DNA from: Oscillospiraceae bacterium
GTDB lineage: Bacteria > Bacillota > Clostridia > UMGS1810
Reading direction: 5' to 3'
DNA: 64,000 nt
Assembly: GCA_015068975.1 (NCBI GenBank)
Contig: SVJM01000004.1
Coordinates: forward strand, 28,498 to 92,497
The notes under the pieces are model-generated. The model searched no databases, was not told the origin of the DNA, and worked only from the letters and a program-made list of their open reading frames with translations. The translations under genes were made by a program, and so were the position numbers. Below, piece after piece: positions 9,447 through 17,389 of this stretch; within the stretch, counting starts at the first letter, position 1; the number at the start of each line of letters is the position of its first letter.

Positions 9447-9534
9447 GTCATTCTGAGTGAAGACGGAGGCGAAGTTGAAGAATCTAAGAAATTTAAAGAG
9501 ATCCTTCGATGGGCTTCTCTTACTCAGGATGACG
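9447..9534 (+). repeat. intergenic inverted-repeat element
   Basis: CGTCATTCTGAGT at 9447-9459 is the inverted partner of ACTCAGGATGACG at 9522-9534 (one G-U mismatch). The inside contains GAAGAATCT and AGATCCTTCG, which can also pair. This matches a palindromic intergenic repeat family that I recall from many bacterial genomes. It has no coding capacity and lies in the 268-bp gap before the ferritin-like/VIT1 gene. Confidence 0.75.
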
Positions 9535-9594
9535 TTTCTCTTTTCATAATGATATTGGTTTTTAATATTTCCTTTACTTTTTGGCGAATTTGGG

Positions 9595-9623
9595 TTGCAT
9601 TTAGCTTTGTTTGGTATTAAAAT
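9595..9623 (+). promoter_or_regulatory. promoter of the VIT1/LOG/PHP transcript
   Basis: TTGCAT at 9595-9600 and TAAAAT at 9618-9623, 17-bp spacer, 35 bp before the start codon at 9658. Confidence 0.55.
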
Positions 9624-9657
9624 ATACACATAGTAATTTATACCTTGGGAGGAATTT

Positions 9658-10539
9658 ATGAATAAAATTATTTCTGCACAGGCAATGAAAATCATATCAA
9701 AGATGCAACAGAATGAGCTTACAGAAAGTGTCATATACAGAGAGATTGCAAAATTTGCAAAAGGAGAAGAAAACAAAGAGACACTTCTGAGACTTTCTCA
9801 GGAAGAAAAAGCTCATTATGAAATATGGAAAAAGTATACAGGAAAAGAGCTTAAGCCTGAAAAGGGTAAGATATTTAAATTTAAGCTGATTGCACGTATT
9901 CTCGGATTTACATTTGCAGTGAAGCTTATGGAAAACGGAGAAGAACTTGCACAAAGTGAATACGATATTATTGCACAGGAAGTTGAGGAGAGTGTAAGCA
10001 TAAGAAATCAGGAAGAAGAGCACGAAAAGGCACTTCTGGATATGCTTGATGAAGAGCGACTTCAGTATGTGGGAAGTATGGTTCTCGGTATGAATGATGC
10101 TCTGGTAGAGCTTACAGGCTCTCTTGCAGGCTTCACATTCGCTATGCAAAGCACACGACTTGTAGCATTGTCAGGGCTTATAATGGGTATATCTGCCACA
10201 TTTTCTATGGCATCAAGTGAGTTTCTTGCCGCAAGAAACGAAGGAAGAAAAGATGCGCTTAAATCATGCTCATACACAGGTATAGCATATCTTATTACAG
10301 TGGCACTTCTTATTGCACCTTATCTTATCTTCGGTGACAGTCAGTGCTATGTGGCACTTGCTTCTATGATCGCAGTTGTTATCCTTATTATTGCAGGATT
10401 TACTTATTACATATCAGTGGCAAAGGGCGAAAGATTCAGACCAAGATTTCTTGAAATGTCGTCAATAAGCATTTCTGTTGCAGTGCTTTCATTTATTGTT
10501 GGCATACTTGCAAAGAGATTTCTTGGTGTAGAATTATAA
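9658..10539 (+). CDS. ferritin-like/VIT1 (CCC1) metal transporter
   Basis: A 293-residue fusion of a ferritin-like, rubrerythrin-type domain (about 1-140) and a VIT1/CCC1-type membrane domain (about 145-293, five hydrophobic segments). Candidate diiron ligands in the first half are E20/E23, E29, E50 and H53 (EEKAHYEIW), with a second set around EVEES and EEEHEKA. The membrane part has the family's MNDALVELTGSLAGF and SMASSEFLAARNE motifs. VIT1 proteins move Fe2+ or Mn2+; the cytoplasmic diiron domain may sense or oxidise iron before transport. Start ATG behind GGGAGGA. The LOG gene begins 21 bp downstream. Confidence 0.88.
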   Translation: MNKIISAQAMKIISKMQQNELTESVIYREIAKFAKGEENKETLLRLSQEEKAHYEIWKKYTGKELKPEKGKIFKFKLIARILGFTFAVKLMENGEELAQSEYDIIAQEVEESVSIRNQEEEHEKALLDMLDEERLQYVGSMVLGMNDALVELTGSLAGFTFAMQSTRLVALSGLIMGISATFSMASSEFLAARNEGRKDALKSCSYTGIAYLITVALLIAPYLIFGDSQCYVALASMIAVVILIIAGFTYYISVAKGERFRPRFLEMSSISISVAVLSFIVGILAKRFLGVEL

Positions 10540-10560
10540 TAATGTGAAGGAGATATTTTT

Positions 10561-11112
10561 ATGGCAAAAAGATACTATGCATGTGTTTATGGTGGCGCTT
10601 CAGAAAGGATTGCCCATAAACATATCGAGGATATAGAAAGACTTGGAAAAATTATCGCTTATAATGATTATTCACTTGTATATGGTGCAGGTGCATCAGG
10701 TTGTATGGGAGCAGTTGCCAGAGGAGTTACAGAAAATGATGGTTATGTAATGGGTATTTCACCACACTTTATAAGTGAATTTGAGCCTATCTATGATTGC
10801 GACAATACTGTTATGGTAGAAACCATGAGCGAAAGAAAAATGCTTATGGAAAAGCACGCCGATGTGTATTTTATAGCACCGGGCGGTGTAGGTACAATGG
10901 ATGAGTTCTTTCAGGTGCTTACGCTGAAGTATCTGAACAGAATTTCAGAGCCTATAGTAATACTTAATATTGATGGATTTTATGACAGTCTGATCGCATT
11001 TATAGATGACCTTGTAAAAAAAGGTGCAGTTATAGAGAATATTCATAAGCTCTATAACGTAGAAGATAAGATTGATCAGGATACTCTCAAAAAATACTTT
11101 GTCAAAAAGTAA
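10561..11112 (+). CDS. LOG-family phosphoribohydrolase-like protein
   Basis: A 183-residue single-domain Rossmann-like protein of the LOG ('lonely guy') family, whose characterised members cleave nucleoside 5'-monophosphates to base and ribose phosphate. The signature PGGVGTMDE is at residues 107-115, and an N-terminal VYGGAS turn and VYGAGASGCMGAVA loop match the nucleotide-binding region. Start ATG behind GAAGGAGAT. It lies between the VIT1 gene and the PHP gene (14 bp to the latter) and is probably cotranscribed. Often annotated as lysine decarboxylase because of the family name; that activity is not supported here. Confidence 0.88.
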   Translation: MAKRYYACVYGGASERIAHKHIEDIERLGKIIAYNDYSLVYGAGASGCMGAVARGVTENDGYVMGISPHFISEFEPIYDCDNTVMVETMSERKMLMEKHADVYFIAPGGVGTMDEFFQVLTLKYLNRISEPIVILNIDGFYDSLIAFIDDLVKKGAVIENIHKLYNVEDKIDQDTLKKYFVKK

Positions 11113-11126
11113 ATATGGAGGGAAAT

Positions 11127-12155
11127 ATGAAAAAGTATTTGTTGCCAAAAGAAGGAACGTTTTTTAAAGCAAATCTTCATACTCATACCAACAGATCAGA
11201 TGGTGCACAATCTCCTGAAAAGGTAAAAGAAGTATATAAAGATCTGGGATACTCTGTGGTAGCGTATACCGACCATGATATATTTATTGATTCTCAGCAT
11301 CTTACTGATGATACATTTGTAGCACTTAACGGTGTGGAATATTCCTCTCCTCTTGGAGATCCTGACAAACCACCCAAGCAGAGAAGATTTTGTCACTTCT
11401 GTGCTATACAAAAGGACAAGACAAAGCTTATAGATCCTTTGTATCACAGAACAAAGTATTTTAATTCATTCACCAGCGAAGAGGACAAGAAGAAAATTGT
11501 ATTCGATGAAAATGTTCCTGACTTTGAAAGAGAGTACAGTGCTGACTGCATAAATGAAATGATGAAAAAGTGCAAAGAAGCAGGCTTTTTTGTAACATAC
11601 AATCATCCTGGTGGTTCTCTGGAAAGATATCCTGATTATATGCAATACAAATATATGGATGCAATGGAAATATATAATGGTTGCAGTATAATGAGTGGGC
11701 ATACAGACTATAATCCCAGAGAATATGAAGATTTCCTTATGAATGGAAGAAGGCTTTTTTGTGTAGGCGGAGATGATAGTCATCTTAAGTATATGGATAG
11801 TCCTGTTCATACTGATGCAGGAAGAGCCTTCACTATGATCAAAGCGAAAGAGCTTACTTACGAAGCCATTATTGACAGTCTTACAAAAGGACATTTCTAT
11901 GCATCAGAAGGCCCTGAAATATATGAGCTTTACTATGAAGACGGAAAGGTGCATATTAAAACTTCTGATTGTGACAGAATCACACTTTCTATGTGCGGAA
12001 GAAAAAACAGAAGTGTAAAGGATGAGGGCAAGGGACTTAACGAAGCTACGTTTGATGTTCTGGAAGATGATATTTATATAAGGTTTACCGTATGTGATAA
12101 ATACAGAAAAACTGCAAGTACTATTGCATATTTTATTGAAGATTTTATGAAGTAA
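11127..12155 (+). CDS. PHP-domain metal-dependent phosphoesterase
   Basis: A 342-residue protein with the PHP fold: H18 and H20 in NLHTHTNRSDG, the YTDHD motif about 40 residues later, YNHPGG in the middle and a late GGDDSH. PHP proteins are trinuclear metal phosphoesterases related to histidinol phosphatase; the substrate is unknown. The ribosome site GGAGGG overlaps an upstream in-frame ATG (11115), so ATG 11127 is preferred. The last about 90 residues form an extra beta-rich tail beyond the PHP barrel. It ends its transcript at a strong hairpin. Confidence 0.82.
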   Translation: MKKYLLPKEGTFFKANLHTHTNRSDGAQSPEKVKEVYKDLGYSVVAYTDHDIFIDSQHLTDDTFVALNGVEYSSPLGDPDKPPKQRRFCHFCAIQKDKTKLIDPLYHRTKYFNSFTSEEDKKKIVFDENVPDFEREYSADCINEMMKKCKEAGFFVTYNHPGGSLERYPDYMQYKYMDAMEIYNGCSIMSGHTDYNPREYEDFLMNGRRLFCVGGDDSHLKYMDSPVHTDAGRAFTMIKAKELTYEAIIDSLTKGHFYASEGPEIYELYYEDGKVHIKTSDCDRITLSMCGRKNRSVKDEGKGLNEATFDVLEDDIYIRFTVCDKYRKTASTIAYFIEDFMK

Positions 12156-12160
12156 CAAAT

Positions 12161-12204
12161 ACAGAGAATGAGATAAGTAATTATCACATTCTCTGTTGTT
12201 TTTT
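12161..12204 (+). terminator. terminator after the PHP gene
   Basis: ACAGAGAATG...GATAA pairs with TTATC...CATTCTCTGT, followed by TGTTTTTT. Confidence 0.88.
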
Positions 12205-12263
12205 GGAAAATAAAACTTTTTTAATCTAAAATACAACGATTTTAATGAGTTTAGTCCGATTGA

Positions 12264-12292
12264 TTGACTTTTAAAAATCCTTATAATAGAAT
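12264..12292 (+). promoter_or_regulatory. promoter of the second GH10 gene
   Basis: TTGACT at 12264-12269 and TAGAAT at 12287-12292, 17-bp spacer, 35 bp before the start codon. Confidence 0.6.
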
Positions 12293-12327
12293 AAAATTGT
12301 ACAAAAAATATATAAAGGAGCAAAAAA

Positions 12328-15228
12328 ATGAAAAAGTTTTTATGTATGATTATGGCGATTTCCCTTATCATTTCATCTTTTGGTATGATAAGTGTTTTTG
12401 CTGATAGTGACATCAAGGTTCAGATCAACGGCAAAGCGTGTGATTTCGATACAAAACCTATGATTATCAACTCAAGAACTATGGTGCCTATGCGTGCAAT
12501 ATTTGAAGCACTGGGAGCCAAAATCACATGGGTTGACAGAACAAAAACTGTAGTAGGGGTCAGAAATCAGAAGATTGTAAAGCTTACAATCAATTCACCT
12601 AAGGCATACATTGACGGGGCAGAGGTTACACTTGATTCTGCACCTGTAATTGTTGACAGCCGTACATATGTGCCTGTAAGATTTGTGTCAGAAGCCCTTG
12701 GCGAAAAGGTGGACTGGGATGGAGATACAAAGACAGTAATCATTGATTCTGATTACTTAAAGGCAGTTGCAGTAGACAAGGGGCTTGACAATCTTGTATC
12801 CACATATCACAGACCAATACCAAAGGAAGATGAATTCAAGGCAACAAGCGACTGGAATGACCTTATTTTCTATGATTCAGATGCCAAAAGTCCTGATGAG
12901 ATTTTCGCATCACTTCCTGAAGGTAAGGTAATATTTGACAAATCAAAGTTTATGCCTTATTCCAAAATCCAAAAGGGCAATGACAATACCACAGTAACCA
13001 CAAGAGAAGACCCTGAGCTTGGTACAGTTCTGGTTCTTGAAACAAAGGAAGTTCCTGAGGATACAGCAGGACTTATCGTCAAGTGGTATGATGCAATAAA
13101 GGGTATGTATTCAACTGATGATGTAATGCTTCTTAAGTTTAAAGCTCGTACAGTATCAGGCGGTCAGGAAGGCATCGGAAGAATTATGATGCAGATAGAA
13201 GAGCAGGTATCCACAAAGTTTTATAAGGCTCTTTTTGAATCATATGCTCCCTCTCCTGAGTGGACAACCTTCTATACACCTATCCGTCCTATAGAAAATG
13301 GGGACAACTTCGGTATAAGATTCGGATATTTTAAACAGAAGATAGAAGTGGCAGACCTTGAGATGATAGTATATTCAGGAGATATCAAGCTTGAGGAGCT
13401 TCCTGTGTCAAAGGGTGCTATGTATCAGACAGTGGCACAAAAGGATGCTAAATGGAGAAATGATGCTATAGCAAAAATCCCTCAGGTGCGTTCAGGAGAT
13501 TTTACAGTAAAAGTTGTTGACAAGGATGGAAATCCCGTACCTGATGCAAATATCAATGTGGAACAGTATGAAACAGAATTTCGCTTCGGTTCAGCACTTA
13601 ACGGCAATGTGGAAACTAAGGAAAAATACAGACTCAATGCAGGTAAGTACTTTAATACCGCAGTAGCAGAAAGTGCTTCTAAATGGGATTATCCAAAGGC
13701 AGTTGAAGGAAGCATCAATCAGCTTAAGATGTTCCGTGATGCAGGTATCAAATACTTAAGAGGTCATGTGCTTGTTGTAGGTACATTGTCATTTGTTCAT
13801 CCAACAGTTGCAGATGCTTATAAGGTTGCTTTCAATCAGGATACTCCTGATGATATGCAGAAGCTTATTCAGGACCATATATATGAATACACAGATGCAC
13901 ATCTTGGACTTGTGGAAGACTGGGATGTAGAAAATGAACACATTACTCATACTACATTTGCAGATAAATTCGGATACGACCTTATGAAGCCATGGTATCA
14001 GTGGACAAGAGAAGGGGATCCGGGAGTTAAGCTTTGCTACAATGACTATAAGGTTGACGACAGCTTTACAAATATTGTTCAGAAGTTCCACGATCTTGGA
14101 TATGATATAGATGCAATCGGTATGCAGTCACACTATGACACACCATTTGCATCCCCTGAGGATATTGCAAAGCTATATGAATTTATAGGAAATCTCGGCT
14201 ATAGAGTAAAGCTTACAGAATACTCCTGCTCACTTACAGAGGATGATCAGGTTTATCAGGCAAACTACACAAGAGACACACTCCTTCTTGCACTTGCAAG
14301 TGAATATGTGGATGACTTCATTATGTGGGGTTATTACGACGGACATGGCATCAAAAAGAATGCTCCGATGTTTGATATAAACTGGAACAAAAAGCTTGCA
14401 GGAGATCAGCTTATAGATATTATCTACAACAAGATGTGGACACATTCAACTGATCTTAAATCAGATGCATCAGGTATTGCTACATTTAAAGGCTACTATG
14501 GAGATTATGATGTGAAGGTAAGTGCAAAGGGCATTACAAAGACTATTATGGTACCATTCCATAAGGGATTTGAAAATGTGGTTACTGTAGTTATGGATGA
14601 AGATAATTCTTTGGCTTATGATATGGTAACACCAGATGCACCGGCAGTTGATTCAAAGCCTGATGAAAAAAAGGAAGACACAAAACTTCCTGCAGAAGAG
14701 AAACCCTCCAAGCCTGTTGAATCAGTAACAGGTGTATCTCTTGAAGGCGGAAATGTGGTAATCTCTCCTGATGATATGAAGAATATTACCAAGACAGAGA
14801 GAGCAGGTAAGATAGGATTCGCCGATGGTGTTCTTACAGTTGACTGTACAGAAGCTACTACCAATCAGCAGGATCTTGCATTAAGCTTTAAAAAGACTCT
14901 TGATGGACTTGTTACAGACGGAGATACATGTGTAATGGCGTTTAAAGTAAGACTTCTCTCAGGTGGTAATAGCGATGTAGGTAAGATCAAAATGCAGGTG
15001 CAGGGCGATGCAAGTGTTAATCACAGAAAGGTAGTATTTGCAGAAGTACCATTTGGCAAGGAATGGACAGAAGTGGTGATACCATTCGGTGCAACATCAG
15101 TGTCTACAATGGTAGGTATCAGATGCTCATTCGGTGTACAGAAATTTGAAATAAAGGATTTTCAGATTGTAAACTTCGGTACATCAAAAGCACTTACGGA
15201 TTTCCCTGCTAGTGTAAAAGCAAAATAG
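12328..15228 (+). CDS. secreted GH10 enzyme with stalk and duplicated binding modules
   Basis: A 966-residue exported paralogue of the enzyme at 7089. Order: signal peptide (1-26, SVFA-DSD); copper amine oxidase N-terminal-like stalk (about 27-140); CBM4/9/22-like module (about 198-360); GH10 barrel (about 400-715) with E537 in WDVENE and E631 in LTEYS as the catalytic pair; small beta domain (about 715-765); Pro/Lys/Glu-rich linker (about 768-803); and a second CBM-like module (about 805-966) that resembles the first (LLKFKARTVSGGQEGIGRIM versus VMAFKVRLLSGGNSDVGKIK). Start ATG behind AAAGGAG. Its own promoter and terminator make it monocistronic. Likely xylan-active; retention on the cell surface by the stalk is inferred. 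Confidence 0.9.
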   Translation: MKKFLCMIMAISLIISSFGMISVFADSDIKVQINGKACDFDTKPMIINSRTMVPMRAIFEALGAKITWVDRTKTVVGVRNQKIVKLTINSPKAYIDGAEVTLDSAPVIVDSRTYVPVRFVSEALGEKVDWDGDTKTVIIDSDYLKAVAVDKGLDNLVSTYHRPIPKEDEFKATSDWNDLIFYDSDAKSPDEIFASLPEGKVIFDKSKFMPYSKIQKGNDNTTVTTREDPELGTVLVLETKEVPEDTAGLIVKWYDAIKGMYSTDDVMLLKFKARTVSGGQEGIGRIMMQIEEQVSTKFYKALFESYAPSPEWTTFYTPIRPIENGDNFGIRFGYFKQKIEVADLEMIVYSGDIKLEELPVSKGAMYQTVAQKDAKWRNDAIAKIPQVRSGDFTVKVVDKDGNPVPDANINVEQYETEFRFGSALNGNVETKEKYRLNAGKYFNTAVAESASKWDYPKAVEGSINQLKMFRDAGIKYLRGHVLVVGTLSFVHPTVADAYKVAFNQDTPDDMQKLIQDHIYEYTDAHLGLVEDWDVENEHITHTTFADKFGYDLMKPWYQWTREGDPGVKLCYNDYKVDDSFTNIVQKFHDLGYDIDAIGMQSHYDTPFASPEDIAKLYEFIGNLGYRVKLTEYSCSLTEDDQVYQANYTRDTLLLALASEYVDDFIMWGYYDGHGIKKNAPMFDINWNKKLAGDQLIDIIYNKMWTHSTDLKSDASGIATFKGYYGDYDVKVSAKGITKTIMVPFHKGFENVVTVVMDEDNSLAYDMVTPDAPAVDSKPDEKKEDTKLPAEEKPSKPVESVTGVSLEGGNVVISPDDMKNITKTERAGKIGFADGVLTVDCTEATTNQQDLALSFKKTLDGLVTDGDTCVMAFKVRLLSGGNSDVGKIKMQVQGDASVNHRKVVFAEVPFGKEWTEVVIPFGATSVSTMVGIRCSFGVQKFEIKDFQIVNFGTSKALTDFPASVKAK

Positions 15229-15240
15229 AATAAAAATAAA

Positions 15241-15274
15241 AAGCTTTGTTGTTTAAATACAGCAAAGCTTTTTT
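15241..15274. terminator. bidirectional terminator between GH10 and tetR
   Basis: AAGCTTTGTTG pairs with CAGCAAAGCTT. T-run on the plus side and A-run on the 5' side, so it serves both convergent transcripts. Confidence 0.88.
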
Positions 15275-15287
15275 GTAAAAATATTGA

Positions 15288-15860
15288 TTATATAGCAGAA
15301 AGTATCTCCTGTATAGTTTTTCTTATCACATCTATGGTTTCGGAGTCATTTTCTATTTCGCCTTTGTTCATCATCATGATGGCACCGTATACGGCTGCTC
15401 TGAGAGAGATTATTATTTGTTTGGTTTTTTCATCGGATAAGTTTTTTTCTTTGCATAAGTTTTCTGTAAGGTGCTTTGTTATCTGAGCGAGTTCCCGGAT
15501 TTCTCCGGATCTTTTTCCGAAGGCTTCATCGGTGTTTATCATAAGCACAGAACGAAACTTCGGATTTGCCATCCAGAATTTTATATAGGATACACACATT
15601 TCTGTGATTTGTTTTTTGATATCCTCTTTGAATATATCCATTATCTGTGTAGCAAGAAGATGCCACTGTGTATATATATACTTGCTTATTTCAAATATAA
15701 ATTCATCCTTATTTTTGAAATGCTTATATGGTGCAGCACATGAAACAGAGCATGCAGAAGCAACTCTTCTCAAAGAAAACCCGTTTATACCGTGATTCTC
15801 CAGTTCAGTTATTCCCTGAAGTATAAGCTTCTCTTTGACAGTGTCCTGGATTATGTCCAT
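15288..15860 (-). CDS. TetR-family regulator
   Basis: A 190-residue repressor-type protein. The N-terminal helix-turn-helix (about residues 10-55) has the family pattern GINGFSLRRVASACSVS followed by YKHFKNKDEF. The C-terminal helical ligand domain is not diagnostic. Start ATG 15860 behind AAAGGAGAT. It lies 31 bp after the stop of the zinc-ribbon/SH3 gene on the same strand, so it is probably the last gene of the VanY-SH3-SH3-TetR transcript, and may autoregulate it; no operator is identified. Confidence 0.9.
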   Translation of the reverse strand: MDIIQDTVKEKLILQGITELENHGINGFSLRRVASACSVSCAAPYKHFKNKDEFIFEISKYIYTQWHLLATQIMDIFKEDIKKQITEMCVSYIKFWMANPKFRSVLMINTDEAFGKRSGEIRELAQITKHLTENLCKEKNLSDEKTKQIIISLRAAVYGAIMMMNKGEIENDSETIDVIRKTIQEILSAI

Positions 15861-15891
15861 TATAATCTCCTTTTATATTATGTATAGAATA

Positions 15892-16644
15892 CTATTTGAG
15901 CTTTACAAGGTCACTACGTACCCAACCCGGACCGTTTGCGGGAGTGTTTACTTTGATCCAGAGATATCCTTCGGAGTCATATTCCTCTTCACCCAGACAT
16001 ACAAGATCGGTTGCACTGTAATAGAGAAGCACAACATATTTGTCACTCTTGCTTGGAGTTGGTCTGATGTATACGTTTGTGGTATTCAGATTCAACACAG
16101 TACCCTTGTCATACAGAAGGCTGCTTTGCTTGTCTATATGTAAAACTCTGGTTTCTGAGTGCCCGTCTGCAGATGCGAAGGTAAGTAATATGAAGTTTTC
16201 TCCATCATTAAGTGATACAGGTTCACTCCATACCTTTTCTTTTTCCCCGGAAATCAGGGTTTCTATTATCTGACCGTTTAAGGTAAGTGTTGCATCAGCA
16301 TCAGAGCTTTTGATAGTACCTTTGAGGACTATGCTTTCCTGATTTGTCTGTGCAGGTGTCTCTTCACATGTAAATGCAAATCCGTGATCTGCGTTCCCTG
16401 CAATATTAACACACAAAACAACTATTATAAATACTATAAGCAAAAATGATACTGTCCCCAGTGCGATCCATAACCCCAAAGGAACTTTATCCTCAGGATT
16501 CTTCTGAGGAGAAGGGGAGACCGGTTCATAATTTTCAATTATAATATCCTTTGTCTCTGAGTGTGTGTTATTTATATTCTTTTTACAATTTGGACAAGAG
16601 ATTGCATTATCTTCAAGCTTTGTTCCGCATTCACTACAATACAT
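15892..16644 (-). CDS. zinc-ribbon membrane protein with extracellular SH3 domain
   Basis: A 250-residue protein: a CxxC...CxxC zinc ribbon at residues 3-19 (CSEC and CPNC), a charged Pro-rich linker, one transmembrane helix (about 57-82), an extracellular beta-rich region (about 90-170) and a C-terminal bacterial SH3-like domain (about 180-250: NVYIRPTPSKSDKYVV, ending GWVRSDLV). Bacterial SH3 domains usually bind peptidoglycan. The organisation suggests a membrane-anchored wall-binding protein with a cytoplasmic metal-binding knob. Its sister gene lies 14 bp upstream, sharing the same extracellular plan without the zinc ribbon. Precise role unknown. Confidence 0.75.
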   Translation of the reverse strand: MYCSECGTKLEDNAISCPNCKKNINNTHSETKDIIIENYEPVSPSPQKNPEDKVPLGLWIALGTVSFLLIVFIIVVLCVNIAGNADHGFAFTCEETPAQTNQESIVLKGTIKSSDADATLTLNGQIIETLISGEKEKVWSEPVSLNDGENFILLTFASADGHSETRVLHIDKQSSLLYDKGTVLNLNTTNVYIRPTPSKSDKYVVLLYYSATDLVCLGEEEYDSEGYLWIKVNTPANGPGWVRSDLVKLK

Positions 16645-16658
16645 ATCTGTACCTCCTA

Positions 16659-17372
16659 TTAATAATACTGATAATTAGCAACCAGATCACTTCGTACATA
16701 TCCGCGTTTTCCCCGTGGGGATATGATCTGATACCATACATATCCGTCATATGATACAACAGAGTAACCTGTGTATGTCATTGATGAGGAATAATCATTT
16801 GCTGAGATAAAGTCAATTACATCGTAATATGTTCCTGCATATTCACGGATATTTAATCCGCCTGCCTTTTTCTTTCTGAGACTGCATCCGGCAACAATTG
16901 GTTTTTGAACATATTTTACTACATTATTCAGTGCCTGATATGATATTTCTCTTGTTTCCTCGGTTTTGTTTCCATTGATATCCTCAACTACGAAGTCAAG
17001 TCTGTGATTGTTACTGAGTACAGTAAATGTTTTGGACCATTTAGCCTGTTCTCCTGCTTTTTGGGTAGCAGCAACTACCTGACCATTTATTCTGAGGGTA
17101 CAGGGACCATTGTCGCTGACAATATATCCTTCAGCTCTTGCAGAAATATTGTTTGAAGTAACATTATCGGGACATTCTGTAATGATAAGGATAGGTGGTG
17201 CTGCTTTTGCGATCTCATCAGAGGTATCCTTTGGAGAAAATGTACCTGTGGCAATTGTAATAACCAGTCCTGCTATCAAAGCGACAGACAATACTGCTAT
17301 TGACGAAACTACCGCTATCATTTTTGCACTCCATACATTTTTTGTTGATGTGGGAGTATTGTATCCGTTCAT
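16659..17372 (-). CDS. membrane-anchored SH3 domain protein
   Basis: A 237-residue protein with a short cytoplasmic N-terminus, one transmembrane helix (about 18-44), a beta-rich region with the repeated LRINGQ...W pattern also seen in the next gene (LTLNGQ...W), and a C-terminal SH3-like domain (about 165-237: GLNIREYAGTYYDVI, ending GYVRSDLV). Start ATG 17372 behind GAAAGGTGA. It sits between the VanY-type carboxypeptidase and the zinc-ribbon SH3 protein, consistent with binding of peptidoglycan near a wall-trimming enzyme. Together they look like a small envelope-maintenance operon; function is inferred. Confidence 0.75.
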   Translation of the reverse strand: MNGYNTPTSTKNVWSAKMIAVVSSIAVLSVALIAGLVITIATGTFSPKDTSDEIAKAAPPILIITECPDNVTSNNISARAEGYIVSDNGPCTLRINGQVVAATQKAGEQAKWSKTFTVLSNNHRLDFVVEDINGNKTEETREISYQALNNVVKYVQKPIVAGCSLRKKKAGGLNIREYAGTYYDVIDFISANDYSSSMTYTGYSVVSYDGYVWYQIISPRGKRGYVRSDLVANYQYY

Positions 17373-17389
17373 TATATCACCTTTCTTTT

